64,000 bases of DNA from Phaseolus vulgaris (GCF_000499845.2 NC_023751.2:35701309-35765308); one strand, 5' to 3'. Numbered from the stretch's first letter, positions 38,934 to 51,085 are shown. Notes: generated by a model not told the origin, from the letters alone. Made by a program: numbers and translations.

Positions 38934-39264
38934 ATTTTGGTTCAAAGCATTTCGAAATATTTCTATCAAAACATCTAAAAAATATTTGTGTGAATGAAAA
39001 ACATAAGTAACTTTAGAAAAGAGAACTAAGTAAATTAATTATATAAAGTAAGATTTTCTAAAATGTTACTTTAAAATGGAACGGGTTTGTTATCACATAC
39101 CTCATCATAACATAAATAAATGTCTTATCAATATTCGGACATTAAATTAAAACTGTTAAAAAAATTAATTAAGTGAATTAAATGTTTTTCCCTGTATATA
39201 CTTTACACATTTTAAAGGGATACAAAATATTATATCCAAAATAATAATTTATTACAATTTTGTA

Positions 39265-40350
39265 AAAGGGGTGCAGAAAGGGTGAGAATAACAACCACCT
39301 CTATTCGATCCCAAAATTGCAGTATTGGGCCTGGGATTTTGATTACTGTTCTGGGCTATTTCTTTTTACACCTGCCATTCTCATCCATGTATTAATATAT
39401 CCACTTTGCTCTTGTTATAGGAAGGTCTGGCTGAAAAGTTTGGGGGGGATGTTGCAGATTTTGGAGATGGAGAAAACTTCTTTTAACACTAGAAGATCAA
39501 TGAAAGACACTTTGGAATTCATTTTGAATTACACAATCTGAAAATTATTTGTTTGATAAAAATTATTTCTGAATTGTGTAAACCATAATAGACTTTTAGA
39601 ATAACTTTCAAATTGTATAATCCGAAAGTTACTTCGAGATTTAGAACTTTATTTTAGATTGTATAATTTAAAAATCATTTGATTTTGGAAAGAATAACTT
39701 TTGGATTATATAATCCAAATATACTTTTAAATTGAAAATTTGAAAGTGATTTTTGGATTCAAAGTTTATTTTGGATTGTACAATTCGAATGATGAACACC
39801 TGTATGGAACAAGAGTGAACAACTGAGGTAGGAAGAATGGGAAAAAGAAATACAGAAAGGAATCCATGAGAGTGTAAAAAGAAATCCCATATATTCTAAT
39901 TGTATTTGGGCCAAAACCTATCCATAACCAATGTAAGTCATAATTGGATGTTTCTTTTTTCACCTCCATAGTTTCTTTTATCAACCCCATTGATCAATTG
40001 AAAAGATCATTTAAGAAAATTCATAAGGTATTTGAATTTCAAAAGTGCTTTTCAAATTTTATAATCTAAAATGTATATTTTTAAGAAACACTTCACATTC
40101 ATAAGGTATTTTTTGAATCCAAAAATACCTTATTGTAAAATTCAGAAATACTTTTTGGATTATAGAATCAGAATGTAATTTTTTTTACATTCTAAATTAT
40201 AGAATTCGTAAGATATTTTTACATAAATACCCTAAACCGTAAATCAAGTGTAGGGCTACTTGAATTTTTTTCATCAAGGATATAATGGTCATTTTGCAGA
40301 CTCTGTGGAGGTGCTGGGAGAAGTACGGAGGTGCGGGGAGAATTTTCCGT
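39265..40350. repeat. dispersed repeat with degenerate palindromic cassettes
   Basis: From about 39525 to 39790, at least six cassettes with a palindromic core (best copy GGATTATATAATCC) recur every ~40-70 bp, joined by AAAGT/ACTTT-type linkers. More copies lie at 40040-40210. The region ends with GGAGGTGCTGGGAGAA and GGAGGTGCGGGGAGAA, echoed by GAGGTGCAGGGAGAA at 58660 beside another such cluster. Non-coding. The class of element is unknown. Confidence 0.5.
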
Positions 40351-40602
40351 GATAATTTGGGTTGCATGGTTCAGTTGTGGCCACAGACTTTATTATATAG
40401 TTTTCTTTTATGATCTCAAAGAATCAATGTGAGCCAATCAAGAAAAGCTAGTTATCAGCTTCTCCTTCTCTGCTACTACTATCAAAACTAAACTTCATCC
40501 ATAAACAAAAATGATTCAACATTTTATATAAACCAAAATCATTTCAGTTTCAGCTGTTCCTCGTATTCTTATGGTACTTTTCTGTGTTATTCATTCACTC
40601 AG
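40351..40602 (+). promoter_or_regulatory. NFU promoter and leader
   Basis: TATATAAA at 40525-40532 lies about 75 bases before the start codon, a usual arrangement. The remainder has no recognised element. Confidence 0.4.
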
Positions 40603-42067
40603 ATGTTGGGTGCTGCACTTTCAACCCCAATAACTCGAAGCCTCAATGCAACAACAACAATTGCAATGCTCTATCCAACTCACAGATTGTTGTCTCTTAA
40701 GGTACTTTTCTGCTTTCTTCTTTCTTCCTCTTATTTCCTATGTTTTTTGTTTTATACTAGGATTCTTTACTTTGGTTAATGGGCACTTATCAATTCGTAT
40801 CTCACTCAATTTTTTGTTTTTCTAGAACCCAGTGGCAAATACCAGAGGATTTTCCTCAAAAGACACTATTTTTATCAGGGGTCACCAAATCAATATAAAG
40901 CAATTTTTTGGGCTTATCTCGGGTCCTGCTCACATAAGCAAAGCAGGTACTGGTTACTCTCGGTGAGTTCATTATTCAAGAGCTTCATCAGTTAGAAATT
41001 TGAATAATTGCATTGATTATTGCATAAACATCATGCTAATTGAGTACTGGAATTTTATATCATCAATGTTTTCTGGGAAATTTATCATGGTACAAATCTG
41101 AAGTTGGTTAGTGTTGTGAGTTATGGAATTTGCCAAATGAGTTATTGAAAGTGTGAGCAACGTTATTTGATGATGGGGCTTTTTTTTATAGTATTTTCAA
41201 TTATGCAGCAAAGTAGCTTGCAAAAGGGTGTGTGTGAGTAGATAGTTGATTGTGGCATTCACATTCCTATGTTGCAGGATTTGTTGTTTCCCCAAGCTGT
41301 GCTCTGCCACTGACAGAAGATAATGTGGAGAAGGTTTTGGATGAGGTAAGGCCTGGCTTGATGGCAGATGGAGGGAATGTGGCATTACATGAGATAGATG
41401 GTCTTGTTGTTGTCCTCAAGTTACAAGGGGCATGTGGATCATGTCCTAGCTCTACTATGACATTGAAAATGGGAATAGAAACTCGCCTCAGGGACAAGAT
41501 ACCAGAAATCCTTGAAGTGGAACAGATAATGGACACTGAGACAGGTCTCGAGTTAACTGAAGAAAATATAGAAAAAGTATGGAAAACTTCTTGCATTGCA
41601 TAGTTCATAGCATTTCCAACTCTTGGATTTTATGTTAGGTGTAAAAGCCTAGTGAATCTGATTAAAATACTTTTCTTTAATGATAGGTATAATATGCAAA
41701 CCTTGTTGAAATCTTTGCTTCTTTTTTAGGCCAAATAACTTGTCTCATTCTTCAATCACTTGGATAGTAGCATAAACATTTATGATACCTTGAAGGCTAG
41801 AACTATAATTGAAGAGAGGGCTATCAGAACATGTAATTTGTAATTCTGAATCTTATAATAGTGTTCATTTTTCAGGTTCTTTCTGAAATTAGACCATACC
41901 TTGTTGGCACTGGGGGAGGAATACTAGAGTTTGTTGAGATGAATGATTATGTTGTGAAAGTTCGGCTAAGTGGACCTGCAGCTGGGGTTACCACAGTTCG
42001 TGTTGCCTTAACACAGAAGCTGAGAGACAAGATACCTTCTATTGCAGCTGTGCAACTAATAGACTAA
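40603..42067 (+). CDS. NFU: plastid NFU-type iron-sulfur scaffold protein with two NFU domains, 4 exons
   Basis: Scaffold that assembles and passes Fe-S clusters to plastid acceptors, resembling the Arabidopsis NFU1-3 group. Exons 40603-40701, 40826-40946, 41278-41576 and 41876-42067 join to 236 residues. The first ~75 residues are Ser/Thr/Arg-rich with few acids, consistent with a transit peptide. NFU domain 1 (about 85-155) runs [20 protein letters not shown] through GACGSC, the cluster-binding CxxC (Cys126, Cys129). Domain 2 (about 163-236) repeats the fold ([29 protein letters not shown]) but lacks CxxC, as in plastid NFU proteins. Donor choice at 40946 is fixed by the frame; the donor 16 bases later would shift it. 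TATA-like TATATAAA at 40525. Which of NFU1-3 is uncertain. Confidence 0.93.
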
Positions 42068-42458
42068 TGTCACATACAATACAAGTTCTTTTTATATTTT
42101 GATTTATGTGTTGCAAGGTGAAGTAGAACCAATCCATAGAAAGAACATGTAAGGCAAAAGAGCAGATACCCAAATGAAGGATTTTGACATCTTTGTTGTC
42201 AAAGGTTGCCACATACTAAACTAAAATTAATGAAAATCAGAACTTGCAAAGAGGGAGCATAATGTTATCTTTGTATAGCTACACATTATGGCTCTGCTCC
42301 AACTTTTGGTTGGTAATAACAGTAAAATAGTTTTAGTTAGAATACTTAAGTCAATTTCAGTTTTTATTCGTGTTTGATATTTTTATAGTGCTAGTCGCTC
42401 TAGTGCCTATTGAATATGTCTTCAAATTTCTAGCAGCATATACATGCGAAGAGTAATT
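42068..42458. other. NFU 3' flank
   Basis: Presumed 3' UTR followed by a short spacer. No other gene. Confidence 0.5.
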
Positions 42459-42845
42459 CCTATAAAAAAAATCATTAAATAGAAATTAATTTGTAAGACA
42501 AAAAATAATTAGTCATTAACTTAACTAAATTAGATATTATTTTAGAAAACTAAAAAAATAATTGATATTTAAAGTATTTTTTATTATTAATAAATAGTTT
42601 ATAAATTAGTATTTAATTAACTAAAATGTTTTAGTAATCAACTTTAGAATTTAAACTAATTGATAGTTAAAATCTGGATAGCTATTTAAGTATTAAAACA
42701 TTGATAACTAATTATATACCAATTTAAAAATTATTTATTAATAATAAAATATACTTTATATTTTTTTTTAATATCTAAAATAATATTTAATTTAGTTAAT
42801 ATAATGACTTATTATTATTTTTTTTTAAATTATTTTTTTTTGATA
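42459..42845. mobile_element. CACTA-ended foldback MITE, decayed
   Basis: Family blocks in order (AATCATTAAATAGAAATTAA, ATAATTAGTCATT, ATTATATACCAATTTAAAAA) with both ends mutated. Confidence 0.55.
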
Positions 42846-43224
42846 GTCTACTAGTATAAAGGTGTTTTTGACCCTATATATGGTGACTTTCTAGGAAATG
42901 TTGTCTCATATTCAACAATTGGGAGCATTTATAAAATTATTGAGTATTTTATATGTAACAATTTTCTAACCATTAGCGTTTTTAACATTACTGAACTACA
43001 AAACGTCGTAGATTCTATTGATTTATTATATAGCTAGTATTTCAAGTTTATCAAAATGGTTTGGGTTTAAGTTGATTGTGCAGTTCATGGTGATCAAAAT
43101 TAAAATAATGATCAATCTCTTAAAATTATAAGATAAAGATATTTTAAAACATAATTTAATGACTAAAAAAGTTGTTGGATCATAGTACTATAAATTTGAT
43201 TTGAAAGCTTTGTAATAATAATAC

Positions 43225-43385
43225 GACTACAAGAAAAAAAACTATAATTCAATGTTTATGAATGAATATTTTAATCTATAAAAAGATTAAAATAAAGTAT
43301 GTTTTAAGTATATAACTTAACTAATTATTTAGTGATTAATTATTTTTTATTTTTAAAATTGGTTTTATAATTATTACTTTTAGTG
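43225..43385. mobile_element. short CACTA-ended fragment
   Basis: GACTACAAGAAAAAAAACTA at the left and ATTACTTTTAGTG at the right, about 160 bp, with one family block (TTAGTGATTAATTATTTTTT) near the right end. Probably an internally deleted relative. Confidence 0.4.
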
Positions 43386-43739
43386 TATAAAATAAGTAAA
43401 AATATATTTATAAGATATATTATGATAACATCTACCTTACTTTTAATTTATTTAGAAAAAAGTGTTTATGCAATGTGATTATTACACAAGTGATTCGTTT
43501 ACGTGCATGCATGCATGATTTAACTTCTCTTACGTGTTTCCTTTACCATACCCCACTCTCAATTTCAAGCTCTTCAACAAAATTGTGATAAATTTTTGAG
43601 GTGTTATAAAATATTGTCAATATTGTTTCTTGTTGAACATAAATATTCTAATTAATATCTTTTTTAACTATAAACTTGAATATGATCCCTAACTTTTATT
43701 CGTAGTTGAACAATTTTTAGTTACTAAATTATATCAATT

Positions 43740-44108
43740 CACTACAAGAAAATCATGAAATAGAAACCAATTTTAGAAAAAAAAAAATTAGTTACTATAG
43801 TGACTAAATTAGAGATCATTTTACAAACTAAAAAAACTTTTGGTTTCTAAATTAGTTTCTATTATCTTTAAATAGTTTATAAATTGGTATTTAATTAACC
43901 ACTAAGATTTTAACTACTAATTATTTAGATTCTAAATTTGATAGCAAAAATCTTAGTTATTAATTAGATATCAATTTAGAAATAATTTATCAATAATAGA
44001 AACCAAAACATTTTTTAGTCTCTAAAATAGTCTTTAATTTAGTCACTATAGCAACTAATAATTTTTTGTCTCTAAAATTAGTTTCTATTTCATGATTTTC
44101 TTGTAGTG
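43740..44108. mobile_element. CACTA-ended foldback MITE, complete copy
   Basis: CACTACAAGAAAATCATGAA to CATGATTTTCTTGTAGTG, flanked on both sides by ATT. Located 48 bp from the copia element. Confidence 0.87.
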
Positions 44109-44156
44109 ATTGTTAAAATCTTAGATTTCTTTCTTGTTCATATTCAAAGTCTTACA

Positions 44157-44409
44157 TGTAGGAACTAATGTAAGAAAATAAGAGAAGACAAAAGGTTGTA
44201 GCAACTGATTCAACGTAATTGCACAAAATTGCAAAACTAATCTTATTCATTTTGATTTCCTCAATCATATATATAATAAAATTACAATTACTGGAAGCTA
44301 TAAAATAGGAATACTAACAGACCTCTAAACCATTAATGCAATATAACGATAAAATAGTTTAAGGGTAATAAAATCAGAATTAATAATAATAAAATATGAA
44401 TAACCAACA
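44157..44409 (-). repeat. copia 3' LTR
   Basis: 253 bp, TG...CA ends, same length as the other LTR and about 96% alike by eye. Confidence 0.92.
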
Positions 44410-44420
44410 TCCTCCCTTAA
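44410..44420 (-). other. copia polypurine tract
   Basis: Minus strand TTAAGGGAGGA directly abuts the 3' LTR, the expected site and composition for plus-strand priming. Confidence 0.75.
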
Positions 44421-44668
44421 TTCTGATTTGGAACAACCTTCTCAGTTTGAGTTATGATATTATTTTTCTCAATCGCCATCAATTCTTCATTCATATCCTT
44501 TTGCCATTTGGGGTGTTGAATGGCATCGACAAGTCTCACAGGTTTTGATTCTGCAAGAAAAGCAAAGTGAACTAAATCTCCATTGTCATCAACTTCATCA
44601 TCAAGATTTACTTCGCAATCTTGAAGATGTACAGGTTGTCGCTGTTGCCTTCTTGGTCGCTCCATCAT
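44417..44668 (-). pseudogene. copia pol remnant just before reverse transcriptase
   Basis: Encodes an acidic linker, then AIQHPKWQKDMNEELMAIEK, the usual lead-in to the copia RT domain. It stops within about 15 residues at NQN, next to the polypurine tract. All RT catalytic motifs, including the YxDD box, and RNase H are absent. The deletion must have removed everything between this point and the 3' end of pol. Confidence 0.8.
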
Positions 44669-44847
44669 AGTTGCAACTGGAGTTGCAACTTCAGGTTGAA
44701 TTACAACTTCAGGTTACTGCAGGTGCTTCAAGAGTGACTTCATCTTCCATATCATCGTTCAAAACCTAAATATATCGTTTTTTCAAATCTATTTCAGCTG
44801 CTGCATTCCATTGCCATTCCTCATCTTCGGCAAATGTAACATCACGA

Positions 44848-45745
44848 CTAACAATCACCTTCTTTGTCATTGGATTGTACAGTTTGTATCCCCATGCTTA
44901 TATCCAACTTCGATCTTGCTGCCTTGGGGACATGAGCATAAGTAATTGACCCAAATACCTTCAAGTGTTGCACATTGGGTTTGAATCCACTCCATGCCTC
45001 AATCGGAGTTGTGTTAGGAACACTCCGAGTGAGTGATTTGTTTATCAAATACACCGCACATGTTACGGCCTCAGTCCAAAAATAATTTGGCATACCTTTC
45101 GCTTTAAGCATGCTCCTCGCCATGTCCATGATTGTTCTATTCTTTCTCTCAGCAACTTTGTTTTGTGTTGAGGTGTGTAGGGGCAAGTTATGTTATGTTG
45201 CAACCCAAGTTCTTCACAGTGCCTCTTAAATTCATTAGACTTGTACTCACCTCCTCCATCACTACGCACCATCTTAATTTGTCTGCCACTCTCTCTTTCA
45301 ACAAATGCTTTAAATATTTTAAAGAAGTGGAATACCTCATCCTTGTTTTTCAATACATAAATCCAGGTTTTCCTTGAAAAATCATCAATAAAGGTTAAAA
45401 AATACTTATTACCTCCAACTGATGATATGTTCATCGGGCCACAAACATCTGTATGAACAAGCTCCAAAGGAAATTTTGCACGCCAAGGCTCCTAACAAAT
45501 GGTATCATGTGATTCTTTCCAAAAATGCAAGCCTCACACAATTGATCAGAGTGATGAATATGGGGTAAACCATTCACTAAATTTCTTTTGGAAAGATTTT
45601 CCAAACTCTGAAAATTTAAGTGCCCAAAGCGTAAATGCCATAACCACGATTCATTATTCACTATTGCATTAAAGCACTTGAAATCACCCATATGAATATC
45701 TACTGGAAACATGCAGTCTTTTGATAAAAAAGATTTAAGAATCAA
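44848..45745 (-). pseudogene. copia integrase region, frame-broken
   Basis: The minus-strand pieces read as GAG-pre-integrase and integrase. The zinc-binding part is WLWHLRFGHLNF...CEACIFG (45745-45431). The catalytic core has VHTDVCGPM, FIDDFSRKTWIYVL and RSDGGGEY (45467-45063). The third acidic position lies in KVAERKNRTIMDMARSML (45186-44848), in a different frame. At least two frame changes separate these pieces, so no functional integrase can be made from this copy. Confidence 0.85.
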
Positions 45746-46986
45746 ACTACCTTTTTTTTATCAAAAATTGATAATTTATTTTCAACTATGTGCATCACAT
45801 AACCCTTCTTGGCCAGCTGCCCCATACTCAACAAATTACTTTTCATATCAGGTACATAGAAAACATCATAGATGTACCTGTGATCATCACCATTCTTCAA
45901 TGTGATAAGAATTCGCCCTTTTCCAGTCACCGGAACGAACCTGCCATCACCTAATTTCACTTTTGTGCGAAATGAGTCATCCAAATCTGCAAACAACTCC
46001 TTCTTACCACACATGTGATTTGTGCAACCTGTATCCAAATACCAAGTCTGATTGTTTGGAGTTTCATTTGATGTGGCTGCCATTAGTACTGCGTGATCCT
46101 CTTCATCTTGTTCGTGATTATTGTCTTCTTGAGCACAATTGGCAGCATGATTATCACCTTTTGACCTGCACTCATTTGCATAATGGCCATGTTTATGACA
46201 ATTATAACACTCAACATTTGATTTATTATAAATGCCTCCTCGTCCTCCACGACCACGTTCCCCGCGCCAAGCGCCTCCATGATTTTGGCTACCACGACCT
46301 TTGCTGAAATAGCTACCATGTTCATGATAGGAGCTACCGATTGAGACTTGTGCTTGTAAAACCTGTTCAATCGATTTTTCAATCTTATTGTCATTCATCC
46401 GCTACTCATGCGCTCGTAGAGAACTAGACAATAACCTTACTGTCATTTTTGAAATGTCATTGGCCTCTTCAATTGCGGCAACAACATGTTCAAATCTGGG
46501 AGTTAAAGATCACAAAATCTTCTCCAACTTTGCCTGCTCCGAATGTGTTTCACCATTGGTCTTCATTTGATTTGTCAAGGCAATAACTTTATTTATATAG
46601 ACATCAATAGTTTCTGTGGTTTCCATCTGCAACAATTCATATTGGCGTTTTAGGGTTTGAAGACGCACCCTCTTGATCTTGTCATCACCTTTATAATTGG
46701 TTGACAAAATGATCCAAGCCTCACTGGCAGTTGTTGCTCCTTCTATATGCTCAAACGTCTCGTCATTCATCCCTTGATGGATGAGATACAAAGCCTTATT
46801 GTCTTTCTTCTTCTTATCACGATGCGCTACTCGTTGCGCCTCAGTTGCATTATCACCTAATGCAGACACTCCACTCTCAACGACATCCCATAACTCATGA
46901 TAATCAAACAAAACTCTCATTTGCACACACCACCGATTGTAATTTTTTCCATTAAGGATAGAGACTGATAATTGGGTAGAGTTCAT
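45742..46986 (-). pseudogene. copia gag and protease region, interrupted
   Basis: Starts MNSTQLSVSILNGKNYNRWC, typical of copia gag. Two in-frame stops (a TGA just after KLEKIL near 46507, a TAG near 46403) break the same frame. Both stand where related elements would be expected to carry Arg and Gln codons, consistent with C-to-T change. Downstream are a zinc knuckle CYNCHKHGHYANEC and the protease-like WYLDTGCTNHMCG. The frame is lost again near 45750 in an A-run. Confidence 0.88.
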
Positions 46987-46998
46987 GATAACAAACTA

Positions 46999-47011
46999 GC
47001 TCTTGATACCA
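46999..47011 (-). other. copia primer-binding site
   Basis: Minus strand TGGTATCAAGAGC begins two bases inside the 5' LTR and resembles the complement of the initiator Met-tRNA 3' end. Confidence 0.85.
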
Positions 47012-47013
47012 GT

Positions 47014-47266
47014 TGTAGGAACTAATGGAAGGAAATAAGAGAAGACAAAAGGTTGTAGCAACTGATTCAACATAATTGCACAAAATTGCAAAACTAATCT
47101 TATTCATTTTTATTTACTCAATCATATATATAATAAAATTACAATTACTGGAAGCTATAAAATAGGAATACTAACAGACCTCTAAACCATTAATGCAATA
47201 TAATAGTAAAATAGTTTAAGGGTAATAAAATCAGAATTAATAATAATAAAATCTGAATAACCAACA
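47014..47266 (-). repeat. copia 5' LTR
   Basis: 253 bp, the partner of the LTR at 44157-44409, followed outside by the TTACA target duplication. Confidence 0.92.
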
Positions 47267-47359
47267 TTACATAATGATATGCATACTACTATATATGTAT
47301 AAGGGTTGAGACACCCCTCAAGTTTCTCATTTTATTTTATTTATTCTTTGTTGATCAAA

Positions 47360-47690
47360 AAAATGGAAAATCATTAAATAAAAATTAATTTTAAAAATAA
47401 ACAATAATTATTTGTTATATTAATTAAATTAGATATTATTTTAAAAACTAAAAAAATTATTGATATCTAAATTAATTTATATTGTTGATAAATAGTTTTT
47501 AAATTGGATCTAATTAGCTACCAATGTTTTAACTACCAATTATTTAGATTCTAAAGTTGATAGCTAATTAAATGTCAATTTAAAAACTACTATCAATAAT
47601 AAAAACTAATTTAGATACCAATAATTTGTGTAGTCTTTGTATCTAATTTGATCAATATAACAACTAATTATTTATAAGTTCACTAACACA
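47360..47690. mobile_element. CACTA-ended foldback MITE, decayed
   Basis: AAATCATTAAATAAAAATTA, GATCTAATTAGCTACCAATG and AACAACTAATTATTTATAAG in family order; terminal CACTA motifs not intact. Confidence 0.55.
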
Positions 47691-48005
47691 GACATAGGTG
47701 AGGATGTGGCAGTGAGGTTTTTTGTAATTCTAATGAGAGTGATGTGGCACTGATGACAGTTTTGTAAGAGTGTAAGGGTTTAGCGTTTGAGTGCGGGTGC
47801 AGAAGCGGGAGAGTTTCGAACGAAAGGGAGAAAGAAGCAGCGACCTCGTCGGAGGGAGGGAGAAAGAAGCAACAAGAAGTACATACCAAGCAATAGAACA
47901 AACAAAACACAAATCATAAATGTCTTTCTTGTGTGGTCGTCACTACTTTTTTGTTTGTTGTTCAACTGTTCAACGTCATTGACTTGACTTATCAATCAGA
48001 ATTGA
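47691..48005. other. spacer with balanced composition
   Basis: Less AT-rich than the surroundings, with several overlapping open frames on both strands (47683-47995) but no family motif. Could be part of the same repeat unit as the tandem array that follows. Confidence 0.35.
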
Positions 48006-48740
48006 CCCTATATTACATCGGTTACTCGAGCCAACCAGTGTAATATATTGGCTTATTAACTGCACATTTAAGTCCCTATATTACACCAATTGGCTCGAGT
48101 AACCGGTGTAATATATGGCTACATATAACATTGGTGGAGCAACCTACTATCATAGCCAAAGTAGTTACCCATGTGTGTAGTGGTCACCTGTGTTATGTTT
48201 ATGGTCACCTGTGTAATATATGGCCCTATATTCAGTTACTCAAGCTAACTAGTGTAATATATTGGCTTACCAACTGCACATTTAAGCCCCTACATTACAC
48301 CAGTTGGCTCGAGTAACCAGTGTAATATATGGCCACATATAACATCGGTGGAGCAGCATACTGTCACAGCCAAAGTGATTAGCCGTGTGTGTAAGTCGTT
48401 ACATGTGTTATGTTTATGGCCACCAACTCTTCACAACATCAACTGTCTCAAATGAGTCAGGAATTACTTTTGCATCACCATCATAACATTAAAAACTCAC
48501 CCTTACCCCTCAATCACTTTCAATTTCGTCATTATAACCCTTTGGGGTAATCACGTGGTTACCCATGGAAGAACTGGACACCTGCCCTACCAGAACTGAC
48601 TACCCAGCCACAAGTTCCTCCACATGTAATGACACAAGCAAAATTGGTTACCCGTATGCCTGTAAGTAGTCACTTTTGTGACGTTTATAGTCACCCACTC
48701 TTTATGAAAAATAATTCAAATGTGTGTTACTGTGACGGTG
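48006..48740. repeat. tandem repeat with 39-nt quasi-palindromes centred on CTCGAG
   Basis: A unit of about 218 bp (48006-48223) is repeated at 48224-48423, with a weaker third piece near 48640-48715 (GTTACCCGTATGCCTGTAAG). In each unit, 39-nt blocks of the form TATATTACAYCGGTT + CTCGAG region + AACCRGTGTAATATA occur twice, in opposite orientation (48009-48047 and 48077-48115 in unit 1). No open frame. I do not recognise the parent element. Confidence 0.7.
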
Positions 48741-48949
48741 TCAATATATCAAAACTCTTTTGATTTTTTTTGTTTTTGCAATATACTCCTCTCTTCAAAA
48801 TATTGAAAAAGAAAGTAAAGTAAGTTTATTAAAATTTTGCTCGATACCCTTAATTATTATCCTTGAACCTAGGAAATCCTCCCTCAATTTATAAATTCTT
48901 TGCCTGAAATTATTTACCCTTGTATGAACTGAAGAAGGTCGAAGTAATT

Positions 48950-48994
<45 letters not shown>

Positions 48995-51085
48995 ATTGTA
49001 ATTTTGTAAACTTTACAAAAACAACTAAATTTTTCAGAATGAAAAAAAAAGATGAAAGTTAGAAAAAAGAATATGGAGATTTACAGGGGTGTTATGCGTT
49101 TTCAAGTTGCAGCACAATGGGTTTACATCCTTTTATTTTTCTTTCATGTTTGTTTTTGCATATAATATAATGTTAACTATAGTTAGAAATATTGTTGGTG
49201 TGATTTTTAAGGTATTTATTTTATTTTGCAATATTAAAAAAAGGTGTTGATTGCACATTTAGTTCTAGACTTATTTAGACACATTAATTATAACTTACAT
49301 GCACTGAATGACAGGGTGGTAATTTATTAGTGCCTATAAATATTCTGCAAAGAACACGTTTTGGCAGTTGTTTGCAAGAGTGTTGGTTGGAGTTGTTGTA
49401 ATGTGAATCACAAAGCCATTTTTGTCTCAGGGTTCAAATTTTCTCTTCAAATTTAACAAAACCTTAAAAATTAGTTTGATAAGATAGATTTATTGAATTC
49501 TGGACATCACCTGTTACATTCCAAAAATATGTCAGAACCAAATATCCACCGAGAATGTTTTGTTTGTGGGAATTAAGGGAATAATTTTGGAAGCATCACA
49601 TGGCTGATGTGTATGGGAAGATGATCATTCTGTAAATGAGCAAACTGATTAACACAGAAATACTCAGATTTTGTAAAGTTATGCAGAAGTGTTTGAACAC
49701 TATTAAGAAATTAACTTTATAGAATTTAAGTCTAGGGGAGAGTAGTTTGGAAAAGAGAGAAGAAAATGAACATGAAGAATAATCTTAACCATGAAATGAA
49801 AAACAAGAAAATTGAACAACTCCAAAATTGTTTTACTCACTGAGAGAGACATGTCAAAGTCCTTGGATCTTATATCAGTCCTAGCATTGATTATTCAAAT
49901 GAAAAAAAAATCTGGAATAAAGGGCACCTTAATTTGATTGATATAATGAAAAAGGAAAATGTTATTTTAAAAGCTGTAAATTGAAATATACCAGTTTCTA
50001 AATATGATTTGATCAATATAATTTCAAAACTGTTTATTTTAGTACAAAATTGTTCTGATACATGATTGTGAATATATGGTGAAAAATGGTGACTAGGATG
50101 GCCATGTGAATTGGAGAAACCATGCCTACAGAAATAGGTATAGAGGAGTGACACAAGTGGGTCAGAAAATCATGAACATTGGTCGGTGATAAGCATTCAC
50201 ACATGCAAAGTTTCTAATATATGCAAGTGGTTGGGGCACTACTCTGTGCTAATCTCAGCTCACAAAATCACTGCTTCTGTTAATCACCTTTTCATTCCAA
50301 AAATATATCAGACTACAACACCCACATAGAATTTTATGTTATCAATATACATATTTACTATCATAATTTAATAAAAATGTTATTTGTTAATTATTAACAA
50401 TGATTCAATCTGTTGAATTTGACTATGATGAAGTTGGAAACATGAGTGAGTATGAGAAGCTTGAGTCAAAGGACTTTTAGATTCCACTCCCCTCTTCATG
50501 ACGCATGAATGAAACACATGTTTTGTGGTCCCAGAACGCGTAAATTAGGCCAACAATGGTGGTGTTGGAAAAAGAAAAAAAGAGAAACAAGATTAATCAT
50601 ATCATGATTCTGCCTCTGTAACTTGAATATCTAACACTACTCACCTAACACCACAAGTTAGTTTAACTGTCAAATTTTCATTCCTCAGAAACACTATTGT
50701 ATTCATTATTATTATTATAAACTACACATTGAAATAATCGAAACTGCATTGTACTTCGTCTTAATCATTCACGAACATTAGCACGAAGTAGTTCTATATT
50801 ATTTGGAGAGCATTGTGATTTCCTTTTCTTTTCTTTGATTTGTTCTCTTCACCACGATATTCAAAATACAATTGGTAGCAAACATAGGATATTAATGAGA
50901 TGATTCTTGTTACTTTATGTGTCAAACTAGCTGCATAATAATATATAACAAAACTTTATAACTGATGAAGTTGATATGGTAATTGACAATATATATATAT
51001 AGAGAGAGATTATATGTGGAACACAGAAATATATGATAGTAGTAATGGGTTTATGGAGAAAGCAAAGCAGAAACATATGAATGAA
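48724..51085. other. intergenic region downstream of the HLH gene
   Basis: No gene supported. The end near 51000 should include the 3' UTR of the minus-strand HLH gene. Confidence 0.4.
48952..48992. repeat. (AT)n microsatellite
   Basis: About 20 uninterrupted AT dinucleotides. Confidence 0.95.

Larger units (their letters stand above)
44157..47266 (-). mobile_element. Ty1/copia LTR retrotransposon lacking reverse transcriptase and RNase H
   Basis: Two 253-bp LTRs (TGTAGGAACT...AATAACCAACA) bound the element. TTACA is duplicated exactly at 44152-44156 and 47267-47271. Minus-strand order: 5' LTR, Met-tRNA primer site, gag, zinc knuckle, protease-like motif, integrase, a short stub before RT, polypurine tract, 3' LTR. 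Total 3110 bp against roughly 5 kb for a complete copia element. By eye the LTRs differ at about 9 of 253 positions, so the insertion is not very recent. Confidence 0.92.

Noticed and set aside
41267..41608. Long open frame antisense to NFU exon 3
   Set aside because: It is the complement of a well-supported coding exon, with no family resemblance of its own.
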